Assembly (NCBI GenBank): GCA_003170995.1
Contig: PMXT01000119.1
Location: 1 to 6,759 of the forward strand
Direction: 5' to 3'
Length of the DNA stretch: 6,759 nucleotides
From: Actinomycetota bacterium
GTDB lineage: Bacteria; Actinomycetota; Thermoleophilia; Gaiellales; Gaiellaceae
The notes below the pieces were generated by a model. The model saw nothing but the letters and a program-made list of their open reading frames with translations. It did no database searches and had not been told where the DNA came from. Made by a program: the position numbers and the translations under genes. The first letter of the stretch is position 1; every line of letters begins with the position of its first letter. Positions 1 to 5,899 of the stretch are shown piece by piece.

Positions 1-392
1 TAGCGACCGACCTTGACCGGCTTTCCTGCGAAGACCTTCTTGACGGTCATCGCGTGGGAGCCCTTGAAGTAGCCCTTGTGCTTGACGTTCTTGACCTTCA
101 GCCACTTCGCACCCTTCTTGAAGGTGAGTAGGTAGGAGAAGCTCTTACTCGGGGAGGAGAAGCGGTAGACGAGCTTGACCTTTTTCGCCTCGGCGCTCGT
201 GAAGCTCTTCTTGGTCAGATGAGCGGAGAGCCTGGCGCCGGAGGCGGTGGCGGTTTTCAGGTGACTGCTCGGAGCGGCGGCGGTGGTGCCGACCGAAAGC
301 AAGACGAGAAAACAGCCGCCGAGAAAGACGGAGACGCGAAGGCGCGCACGAGCACGGAGGATCATCGAACCAATCGAGGACAAGGCGACCAT
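1..392 (-). CDS. Small exported protein, Lys/Arg-rich beta domain (3' end outside window)
   Basis: This reading frame is open for 130 codons and runs off the left edge, so the C-terminus is missing. The start is ATG 392-390, because a GGAAG ribosome-binding site lies 7 nt before it. A second in-frame ATG at 365-363 has no such site. Residues 12-40 form a signal peptide: basic residues (RARARLR), a hydrophobic core (VFLGGCFLVLLSVG) and a likely signal-peptidase I cleavage near TTAAA. The mature part is rich in Lys, Ser and aromatic residues, including KGAKWLKVKNVK and HAMTVKKVFAGKPVKVGRY. About half of its last 50 visible residues match the pseudogene at 903-1110, which suggests the missing end continues RLKLSADAN-like. 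I do not know a named function. The pattern resembles small exported domains I associate with Thermoleophilia hypothetical proteins, but that is memory-based inference. The protein is probably secreted or cell-wall located. Confidence 0.75.
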   Translation of the reverse strand, partial: MVALSSIGSMILRARARLRVSVFLGGCFLVLLSVGTTAAAPSSHLKTATASGARLSAHLTKKSFTSAEAKKVKLVYRFSSPSKSFSYLLTFKKGAKWLKVKNVKHKGYFKGSHAMTVKKVFAGKPVKVGR

Positions 393-661
393 CGCTCTAC
401 TTCCACAAGTGAGCTACCTCAAACAACCGGATTGACAAACGGGCGACCGTTCGAACTCTAGAGAGTCTCGATCGCGAGAACAAGCCCGCAGTATCAGATC
501 TCAAGCAGTAGCCCGACCAGGCTCACTGTAAGGGCAATGGGGCAACCAGCTCCACTGAGATCAGCCGAGATCGAGCAGCCTAACACCGATCGAAAGCGCT
601 CGTTTTCCAGCTAGAACGAGATCGGCCGAGGTCTCAACGGTCTCCCCTTGATCCCAAGACC

Positions 662-686
662 GAAGGTTCGAATCCTTCACGGCCCC
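662..686 (+). other. tRNA 3'-end-like remnant (T-arm plus acceptor strand)
   Basis: Bases 662-678 form a textbook tRNA T-arm: stem GAAGG, 7-nt loop TTCGAAT and stem CCTTC, all five pairs perfect. The core GGTTCGAATCC is the tRNA B-box consensus. It is followed by ACGGCCC (679-685), which could be the 3' acceptor strand, and by a C at the discriminator position. No matching 5' strand (GGGCCGT) and no D-arm occur in the 60-90 bases upstream, and the bases where an anticodon arm should be (about 639-661) only pair as CGGTCT/AGACCG around a 13-nt loop. It is therefore not a complete tRNA. A 3' tRNA fragment left by site-specific integration is a plausible reading; chance similarity is the alternative. 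Confidence 0.4.
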
Positions 687-702
687 CGCTTGCTCGGCCC
701 GA

Positions 703-807
703 GGCTCCTACCGGCCGGGTGCGACCGGCCAGCGGTGCCCCGAACAAGCGGGATGGCGATTCTTGTTGTACGGCCTTTCGAGGGCTCCTTCCGGCCGGGT
801 GCGATCG
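703..807. repeat. Pair of 25-nt direct repeats, 80 nt apart
   Basis: Copy A (703-727) and copy B (783-807) share GGCTCCT-CCGGCCGGGTGCGA-CG with only two mismatches (A/T at the eighth base, C/T at the twenty-third). The start-to-start distance is exactly 80 nt. Copy A is also partly palindromic: GGCCGG at 713-718 pairs with CCGGCC at 725-730 around a 6-nt loop, and copy B has lost most of that symmetry. The repeats lie between the tRNA-like remnant and the truncated pseudogene, outside any gene. They may be a duplicated structured element or target-site scars. Confidence 0.6.
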
Positions 808-902
808 ACCTGCGGAGCCGCCAGAGACGCGAGTGGCATCAGGTTCGATTCCAGCGCGGCCAGCTGAGCACCACGCCTCCTGCCGAGATGAGCGGCTCTC
901 GC

Positions 903-1110
903 TCAGGTGACCCCGAAGGCGAGCAGCTCGCTGTTTGCGTCGGCGGACAGCTTCAAGCGATAGCGCCCGGCCCTGATCGCCTTTTCTCCGAAGAGCCTCT
1001 TGATCGTCACCGTGTAGGCGCCCTTGAAGCTTCTCGTCTTCTTGACGCTGCGCACGGTCAGCCACTTTGCTTTCTTCTTCAAGCTGAGCAGGTACTCGAG
1101 GCTCTTGCCG
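903..1110 (-). pseudogene. 5'-truncated paralogue of the small exported protein at 1-392
   Basis: The minus-strand frame from 1110 down to the TGA at 905-903 encodes 68 residues beginning GKSLEYLLSLKK and ending NSELLAFGVT. Aligned by eye to residues about 82-131 of the exported protein at 1-392, it has 24 identities in 50 positions with no gap (shared blocks include AKWL, FKG and GRY). It also continues past the window edge of that gene, showing how the family normally ends. There is no signal peptide, no start codon with a ribosome binding site, and none of the family's first half. Homology stops just where the palindrome at 1114-1149 begins. The same frame is open back to the TAA of the upstream secreted-repeat gene (1184-1182). 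This is a gene remnant rather than a working gene, unless translated by readthrough. Confidence 0.65.
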
Positions 1111-1113
1111 TGC

Positions 1114-1149
1114 TGGAGGCCCGGCCACCTCCGGATGGCCGGGCCTCCA
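1114..1149 (-). terminator. Perfect 14-bp GC-rich hairpin after the secreted-repeat gene
   Basis: TGGAGGCCCGGCCA (1114-1127) and its exact reverse complement (1136-1149) flank an 8-nt loop. The hairpin begins 32 nt after the TAA of the large secreted protein gene in the direction of transcription, where a terminator is expected. No T-run follows it on the minus strand, so if it terminates it does so as a tailless hairpin, as is common in GC-rich actinobacteria. A REP-like mobile palindrome is the alternative, because the truncated pseudogene begins only 3 nt beyond it. Confidence 0.6.
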
Positions 1150-1181
1150 CAGCGCCCTAGTCGAATAGTCCTAGACCGGAG

Positions 1182-3398
1182 TTAGTGCTTGATCTTGAAC
1201 TTCTTGATCGCCGGAGTCTTGTCGACCCTGCCGGCGTGGTCCTTGGCCCTTACCCAGAAGGTGTGCTTACCGGGCTTCAGGTGCTTGTAGACCTTGCCAG
1301 AACTGCAGGACGAGTACTTCTTCTTGTCCAGCTTGCACTGGTATTTGTACGGCTTCACGCCGCCGGAACCGACGAACTTGAAGGTCGCCATCCGCTTCCC
1401 GGAGTTGATCTTCGCCTTGGTGATCCTGGTCTGCACCGGAATCAGGTTGAAGGTGGCCGTAACCGTGGTGTCAGCGTTCAGGGTCAGCACACATGAGCCG
1501 GAGCCAGAACAGCCGCCCCCAGACCAGCCACCGAAGCGCGAGCCTGCCGCTGGAACCGCGTTCAGGGTCACGTTGGTGCCGTGGTTGAAGACGTGGGCGC
1601 AGGTGCTCCCGCAAGCGATCCCGGCCGGCGAACTAGTCACCGTGCCCTTGCCCGCGCCGCCCCGCGAGACGGTCAGGGAATGCACCTCCACGGTGGTGAA
1701 CGGGATCTGGCCGCCGTCGGGCCAGCTGCCCGAGCCGTTGCTGGCAACGAGGTCGGCGCAGTAGCCCGTCCCGGCGGTCAAGCCGGTCAAACCAACCGAC
1801 ACATCATGAAATGTCGCGTCGGTGAAGCCGAGCGTCTGCGCTGTGGTCGAGCTCGCCGGCGACCCCGATGAGCCGTAGCTCGTGCACCACTCCGAGCTCG
1901 CCAGGGCGTACTCGACCTCATAGGTCGTCGTCTGCCCGGCGGGATTCACGTCCCCGTCGACCGTCGCCGTCGTCGCCCCGGTCGCCGTCGCGTCGGACGT
2001 GATCGTAATCGGGACGCCAGCGGTGAACGAGAGTTGGCCACCGTCCCCGCTGCCCGAGCCGTTGCTGGCAACGAGGTCGGCGCAGTAGCTCGTCCCGGCG
2101 GTCAAGCCGGTCAAACCGACCGACACATCATGAAATGTCGCGTCGGTGGAGCTGAGCGTCTGCGCAGTGGTCGAGCTCGTCGGCGACCCCGATGAGCCGT
2201 AGCTCGTGCACCACATCGAGCTCGCCAGGGCGTACTCGACCTTGTAAGTCGTCGTCTGCCCGGCGGGATTCACACGCCCCTCGACCATCGCCGTCGTCAC
2301 ACCGGTCGCCGTCAAGCTGTCCGTGTAAGCGCTCGGAGCACCGGCGGTGAACCAGACCTGGCCGCCGTCCCCGTTGCCCGAAGCGTTGCTGGCGACGAGG
2401 TCGGCACAGTAGCCCGTCCCGGCGGTCAAGCCGGTCAAATCGACCGACACATCATGAAAATCCGTGTCGGTGGAACTGAGCATCTGCGCTGTGGTCGAGC
2501 TCGGCGACCCCGATGAGGTGAAGGTCGTGCACCAATCCGAGCTCGCCAGGGCGTACTCGACCTCATAGGTCGTCGTCTGCCCGGCGGGATTCACGTTCCC
2601 GTCGACCGTCGCCGTCGTCAGCCCGGTTGCCGTCACGGGGCTGTACGTGAACGCGCTCGGAGTACCGGCGGCGAAGGAGATCTGGCCGCCGTCCCCGCTG
2701 CTCGAGCCGTTGCTGGCGACGAGGTCGGCGCAGTAGCCCATCCCGGCGGTCAAGCCGGTCAAACCAACCGACACATCATGAAAATCCGTGTCGGTGGAAC
2801 TGAGCGTCTGCGCTGTGGTCGAGCTCGCCGACCCCGATGAGCCGTAGCTCGTGCACCAATCCGAGCTCGCCAGGGCGTACTCGACCTCATAGGTCGTCGT
2901 CTGCCCGGCGGGATTCACGTTCCCGTCGACCGTCGCCGTCGTCAGCCCGGTTGCCGTCACGGGGCTGTACGTGAACGCGCTCGGAGTACCGGCGGCGAAG
3001 GAGATCTGGCCGCCGTCCCCGCTGCTCGAGCCGTTGCTGGCGACGAGGTCGACGCAGTAGTCCATCCCGGCGGTCAAGCCGGTCAAATCGACCGACACCT
3101 CATGAAAATCCGTGTCGGTGAAACTGAGCGTCTGCGCTGTGGTCGAGCTCAGCGACCCCGATGAGCCGAAGCTCGTGCACCACTCCGAGCTCGCCAGTGC
3201 GTACTCGACCTCATAGGTCGTCGTCTGCCCGGCGGGATTCACGTCCCCGTCGACCGTCGCCGTCGTCAGCCCGGTTGCCGTCACGGGGCTGTACGTGAAC
3301 GCGCTCGGTTCACTCGAGGCCAGCGCCGCGTCAGGTAGCACTGCCGCTAGTACGCATATCGCGCATATACCTAAAAAAGCGCGGACGAAACGCATCAT
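1182..3398 (-). CDS. Secreted protein with five Fn3-like tandem repeats and Ig-like C-terminus
   Basis: This gene encodes about 738 aa, very likely exported and acting at the cell surface or outside the cell. Residues 1-27 are a signal peptide (MMRFVRAF, then a hydrophobic core, with cleavage after ALA). Residues 31-570 are five tandem repeats of about 108 aa. Each has a 'TATVDGxVNPAGQTTTYEVEYALASS' core and ends in 'LTGLTAGxxYCADLVASN', a fibronectin type III-like pattern. Each also has two Cys, at about repeat positions 43-44 and 85, probably a disulfide. Residues 573-652 resemble the bacterial repeat domain of surface proteins (GKGTVTSSPAGI, RFGGWSGGG, TVTATF) with four Cys. Residues 657-738 form an Ig-like domain with CKLDKKKYSSC and KHTFWVRAKDHAG. 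No catalytic motif, sortase signal or membrane anchor is visible. ATG 3398 is chosen because GGGGAGG ends 5 nt upstream; the longer frame from GTG 3416 would put that site inside the coding region. Adhesion or matrix function is inference. Confidence 0.85.
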   Translation of the reverse strand: MMRFVRAFLGICAICVLAAVLPDAALASSEPSAFTYSPVTATGLTTATVDGDVNPAGQTTTYEVEYALASSEWCTSFGSSGSLSSTTAQTLSFTDTDFHEVSVDLTGLTAGMDYCVDLVASNGSSSGDGGQISFAAGTPSAFTYSPVTATGLTTATVDGNVNPAGQTTTYEVEYALASSDWCTSYGSSGSASSTTAQTLSSTDTDFHDVSVGLTGLTAGMGYCADLVASNGSSSGDGGQISFAAGTPSAFTYSPVTATGLTTATVDGNVNPAGQTTTYEVEYALASSDWCTTFTSSGSPSSTTAQMLSSTDTDFHDVSVDLTGLTAGTGYCADLVASNASGNGDGGQVWFTAGAPSAYTDSLTATGVTTAMVEGRVNPAGQTTTYKVEYALASSMWCTSYGSSGSPTSSTTAQTLSSTDATFHDVSVGLTGLTAGTSYCADLVASNGSGSGDGGQLSFTAGVPITITSDATATGATTATVDGDVNPAGQTTTYEVEYALASSEWCTSYGSSGSPASSTTAQTLGFTDATFHDVSVGLTGLTAGTGYCADLVASNGSGSWPDGGQIPFTTVEVHSLTVSRGGAGKGTVTSSPAGIACGSTCAHVFNHGTNVTLNAVPAAGSRFGGWSGGGCSGSGSCVLTLNADTTVTATFNLIPVQTRITKAKINSGKRMATFKFVGSGGVKPYKYQCKLDKKKYSSCSSGKVYKHLKPGKHTFWVRAKDHAGRVDKTPAIKKFKIKH
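1689..3308 (-). repeat. Five in-frame 324-bp tandem repeats
   Basis: In coding order the units lie at 3308-2985, 2984-2661, 2660-2337, 2336-2013 and 2012-1689, each 324 bp (108 codons; the last drifts at its end). Bases 2525-2727 and 2849-3051 are identical over 203 bp at an offset of exactly 324. The first unit is nearly the same there, with differences such as ACGTCCCCG versus ACGTTCCCG. Units four and five are more diverged and carry a one-codon shift balanced elsewhere. The N-proximal units are therefore the youngest copies, consistent with unequal recombination or slippage. Copy number may vary between strains or be miscounted in short-read assemblies. Confidence 0.9.
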
Positions 3399-3403
3399 CA
3401 GAA

Positions 3404-3410
3404 CCTCCCC
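3404..3410 (-). promoter_or_regulatory. Ribosome binding site deciding the start of the secreted-repeat gene
   Basis: On the minus strand GGGGAGG is followed by TTCTG and then two successive ATG codons (3398-3396 and 3395-3393). Spacing is 5 nt to the first ATG and 8 nt to the second, both acceptable. The site sits inside the alternative GTG-started frame (3416), which argues against that longer start. Confidence 0.7.
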
Positions 3411-3415
3411 AGCCA

Positions 3416-3438
3416 CCCGACAGAACGGGCCTGTCGGG
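3416..3438 (-). promoter_or_regulatory. Hairpin just upstream of the ribosome binding site
   Basis: CCCGACAG (3416-3423) and CTGTCGGG (3431-3438) form a perfect 8-bp inverted repeat with a 7-nt loop. It ends 5 nt before the GGGGAGG site of the secreted-repeat gene. It may be an mRNA hairpin controlling stability or translation, or a dimeric-regulator operator. A smaller inverted repeat, ACGGT/ACCGT with a 5-nt centre, lies at 3455-3469. I could not assign a convincing -35/-10 pair; an AT-rich GATAAAT-like stretch at about 3446-3452 on the minus strand is the best -10 candidate. Confidence 0.4.
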
Positions 3439-4145
3439 ACAATGATTTATCGGGACGGTACTCGACCGTAACTTGCGTCGCGAGAACTATAAAGCACAAC
3501 AGCCCTGACGCTCCAATGCCGATACAGCGCGGCGCGCAAGCAATACGGCGACCATCGTCACCGTGCGCGCTGTCGCCACGGAGGACACCACAAGTCGAGA
3601 AGTCTGGCGGGACAGGGAGCCTCGCTGTGTTTCTGTGCTTCTTCTATCGGAAGACGGGGAAGACAAACCCCACTGGAAAGATGCTGAGATGGTCGATGGC
3701 CTTCGCGCTCGTCGACCTATCCGCGTGGGCGGCTGCCCTTCCGTCGTCGCCATTCTTCAGTATTCACGGGTACTCGACGGTGATCGGAGGAATAGCGGTA
3801 CGTATCCTCGCACCGGTGATCCCGCGCCTAGCCGTCCTCGTGGGGGTATCGCCGACGGCGAGCGATCCCGTCTAGATTGGAAAGGAGTTCGGCATGGCGC
3901 AGGCGCGTAGTCCATGCACCTCGCTCGGTATACAGGCGCGCTCCAGAAGCGGGTGCGTCCGAAAGTGTGAATGAGCCGCGCCCGCGCTGGTCGATTGCGG
4001 TTCCTCTACGCCGCGGAGGGGCGACTGTTCGGCGCCAAGGTCGAGCCGAAAAGGCTGAGACCTCCACTGGAGCTGATCAACCTTTGTGGCGACCAACCCG
4101 AGCGGCGCAGGTCGCCCGACTGGACTCGACACTGGCAGACGGGCG
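3439..4145. other. Region without a confident gene; weak plus-strand small ORFs
   Basis: About 700 bases separate the secreted-repeat gene from the DipZ-like gene, and neither strand holds a recognisable protein. Three plus-strand frames deserve mention. The first is 3681-3875, 64 aa with two hydrophobic stretches and roughly three quarters of codons ending in G or C, but no well-spaced ribosome binding site. The second is 3894-3974, 26 aa with three Cys (ends CVRKCE), preceded by AAAGGAG with 6 nt spacing. The third is 3971-4159, 62 aa, Arg-rich (begins MSRARAGRLRFLY), joined to the second by an ATGA stop-start overlap and running 14 bp into the 3' end of the DipZ-like gene. None matches a family I know. 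They may be small genes or chance frames in GC-rich DNA. Confidence 0.3.
4088..4116 (-). terminator. Possible hairpin terminator after the DipZ-like gene
   Basis: GGCGACC (4088-4094) and GGTCGCC (4110-4116) are perfect 7-bp arms around a 15-nt loop. They start about 30 nt past the stop codon of the DipZ-like gene on the minus strand. No T-run follows and the loop is long, so this is weak. Confidence 0.2.
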
Positions 4146-5795
4146 CTAGCCAAAGGTGAAGCTGAAGGCCTTGATTCCCGGCGAGAAGCGCAGCTCGAGC
4201 AGGGCGTCGCGTGTCGCGCGCGAGTTGAAGACCGTGTAAAGACGATCCGAGTTGACGCTAATAGCGCCGAGTGGCCGACCGTTCAGCAGCGTCGTGACGC
4301 GGCCCTTCCCGCCCAACACGATGTAGACGTCACGCGCTTGGAAGTGGAGTTCCAGACGTGCGCCGGCGCCGGCAAGCGCCGCTTGCGAGAAGAGCGTCCA
4401 CTGTCCGCCATAGGAGATCGAGTTCGGCGGCACTGTCGCATCGAGCTTGTACTCGACCGGCCTTCCTTCGACTGGCGGCGGGCCGCCGAAAAGCCCCGAA
4501 TCGACTCGATCGAGACCCAGGTAGGTCTCGGGCGTGGTCACCTCGGTGGGGGTCTTGTCGACGGCTGGGCGAGAGGCGCCGCTGATGCCGAGTAGCGAGC
4601 GGATCTCGGCCTCGGTCTTTGCATAACTACCCTCGCCTAAGTGAATGTCGCGTATCCGGCCGGTCTTGTCGACGAGATAGTCCGCCGGCCAGCCCTGATT
4701 CGAGTACGCAGTCCAGGTGGAGTAGTTGTTGTCGAGCGCCACCGGCCAGTCCACCCTGAGCCTGTGAACGGCGCCGAGAACGTTCGAGAGCACGTGCTCG
4801 AAGGCGAACTCGGGTGTGTGTACGCCAACGATCGTGAAGCCGTCCGGGTGATAGGCCGCGTACCAGGCGCGCAGGTGCGGCAGCGTGCGCAGGCAGTTGA
4901 TGCACGAGTAGGTCCAGAAATCGACGAGTACGACCTTGCCTCGCAGATGTGCGATCGAGAGCGGCCGGTCTAGAGGCGTATTCAGCCAGTTCGAGATCCC
5001 GCGGAAGTCGGGAGCGGCTCCGTAGTCGCGCAGACTGGTGTCCGGCAGTTTGATCGACATCCGTTTCGAGAGCCCGTCGCCGCCGTGCAGTTGCGCGAGG
5101 TGGCGCGTCGCGTAGGCGGATTGCTCGGTGTGGTGCTGAAGTGCGCTCGTATACGAACCGAGGTCGGTCTGAAGAGTCTGGTCGAGGTTGAAGACGATCG
5201 CCGTCGCGGCTGCAGCCACAACCAGCCCGAGCGCGGGACGGAACCAGCGCGTATTCGCGCGCAAGCGCCGTGACACTCGCTGGCCGCCGATCGCAATGAA
5301 GAGCAGCACCATCCCCGCGCCCAGCGCGTAGAAGAGCGTGAGCAGAACGGTGTCCGCTCCTACCTGGTGCTGTGCCGCCAGCACCGTCACGGTCGCCAGC
5401 ACCGGCCCCGCGCAGGGCACGAAGACTAGACCCAGGCTGGCGCCGAGCAGAAAGCCACCACCCAGGTCGCCGCCGCGTCGCCGGCTGAGGCGCGATAGTG
5501 GCACCTCGATCAGCATTCCGATCTGCGGTACTACCAGCGAGGCGGCCACGACGAAGAGCAGGGCTATAGCGATGTTGCGGAGCAAATCCTGCGGCAGACC
5601 GAGCGCCGAGAGAAGTGCCGTCGCCGTAAGCGTGAAGATGGTGAAGCTGGCAACGAGCCCGGCGATGATCGCGTACGGCCGGCGCCGGTCGCCGGCCGCT
5701 CCGCCTGCGAGCACTATCGGCAGCACTGGCAGCACGCAGGGTGAGACAGCGGTTATGACTCCGGCGACGAATCCCACCAAAAGAAGTAAGGCCAT
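4146..5795 (-). CDS. dipZ: DipZ-type CcdA/thioredoxin fusion, membrane disulfide reductase
   Basis: This 549-aa protein should sit in the cytoplasmic membrane and pass electrons from cytoplasmic thioredoxin to an outward-facing thioredoxin domain, supporting disulfide reduction or cytochrome c maturation. Residues 1-205 are a CcdA/DsbD-like domain with about six hydrophobic helices and the paired reactive cysteines C20 (SPCVLPVLP) and C128 (FVPCAGPVL). After a linker, residues about 255-405 are a TlpA-like thioredoxin fold. Its active site is FWTYSCINC (C298 and C301), and the likely cis-Pro is P370 (GWPADYLVDKTG). Residues about 420-549 match the beta-rich C-terminal domain of DipZ proteins (LGLDRVDSG, ARDVYIVLGG, FSPGIKAFSFTFG). 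The order matches Mycobacterium DipZ, which from memory is longer. The start at 5795 has only weak ribosome-binding sequence, but the hydrophobic N-terminus and C20 position fit. It lies 104 bp downstream of phoU on the same strand, probably in its own unit. Substrate is unknown. Confidence 0.9.
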   Translation of the reverse strand: MALLLLVGFVAGVITAVSPCVLPVLPIVLAGGAAGDRRRPYAIIAGLVASFTIFTLTATALLSALGLPQDLLRNIAIALLFVVAASLVVPQIGMLIEVPLSRLSRRRGGDLGGGFLLGASLGLVFVPCAGPVLATVTVLAAQHQVGADTVLLTLFYALGAGMVLLFIAIGGQRVSRRLRANTRWFRPALGLVVAAAATAIVFNLDQTLQTDLGSYTSALQHHTEQSAYATRHLAQLHGGDGLSKRMSIKLPDTSLRDYGAAPDFRGISNWLNTPLDRPLSIAHLRGKVVLVDFWTYSCINCLRTLPHLRAWYAAYHPDGFTIVGVHTPEFAFEHVLSNVLGAVHRLRVDWPVALDNNYSTWTAYSNQGWPADYLVDKTGRIRDIHLGEGSYAKTEAEIRSLLGISGASRPAVDKTPTEVTTPETYLGLDRVDSGLFGGPPPVEGRPVEYKLDATVPPNSISYGGQWTLFSQAALAGAGARLELHFQARDVYIVLGGKGRVTTLLNGRPLGAISVNSDRLYTVFNSRATRDALLELRFSPGIKAFSFTFG

Positions 5796-5863
5796 CGCTA
5801 TTGAAACGCCGGAGCGTGCTCGTTCATTTCCCGGCTTCCGGGATTGGCACCCCCGACAGCTCT

Positions 5864-5886
5864 GGGAACGTGACTGGCAGGTTCCC
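5864..5886 (-). terminator. Possible weak hairpin terminator after phoU
   Basis: GGGAAC (5864-5869) and GTTCCC (5881-5886) pair perfectly around an 11-nt loop, 13 nt past the phoU stop. A second hairpin, TCCCGG/CCGGGA with a 3-nt loop, lies at 5829-5843. Neither has a T-tract. They could end the pst-pho transcript before the DipZ-like gene or lie in its leader. Confidence 0.2.
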
Positions 5887-5899
5887 CGTACTCCGGCTA

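Larger units (their letters stand above)
393..902. other. Gene-free stretch with tRNA-like and repeat remnants
   Basis: I see no credible gene in these 510 bases; open frames on either strand lack a ribosome binding site and any recognisable protein. The right part of the minus strand next to 392 must hold the promoter of the small exported gene. A TTGTCA-like hexamer lies near 434-439 on the minus strand, but no convincing -10 box goes with it. A plus-strand hairpin lies at 599-606/613-620 (8 pairs including one G-U, 6-nt loop). The stretch also holds the tRNA 3'-end-like remnant (662-686), two 25-nt direct repeats (703-727 and 783-807) and a second T-loop-like GGTTCGATTCC at 842-852. It looks like decayed or rearranged intergenic DNA. 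Confidence 0.5.

Noticed and set aside
219..461. Plus-strand 80-aa ORF over the left-edge gene
   Set aside because: It is antisense to the exported protein gene, which has a clear signal peptide and ribosome binding site. The Gly/Arg/Thr-rich translation resembles no protein.
600..690. Complete tRNA gene
   Set aside because: Only the T-arm and one acceptor strand fit; no 5' acceptor partner, D-arm or 5-bp anticodon stem could be built upstream.
634..1160. Long open frames on both strands (164 aa minus, 170 aa plus)
   Set aside because: They are out of frame with the pseudogene remnant at 903-1110. The end of the minus frame (EGFEPSVLG) is a translation of the tRNA-like T-arm, a well-known artefact, and neither has a plausible ribosome binding site or family.
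1185..1871. Plus-strand ORFs of 96-156 aa antisense to the secreted-repeat gene
   Set aside because: These are shadows of a GC-rich coding strand; the minus-strand frame has a signal peptide, repeats and domain structure.
1689..3308. Regular repeats considered as a CRISPR array
   Set aside because: The units are 324 bp, contiguous, in frame and translate into a Fn3-like domain; there are no short palindromic repeats with unique spacers.
3399..3416. GTG start at 3416 for the secreted-repeat gene
   Set aside because: It would place the GGGGAGG ribosome binding site inside the coding sequence and add acidic MAGEVL before a good signal peptide; ATG 3398 fits better.
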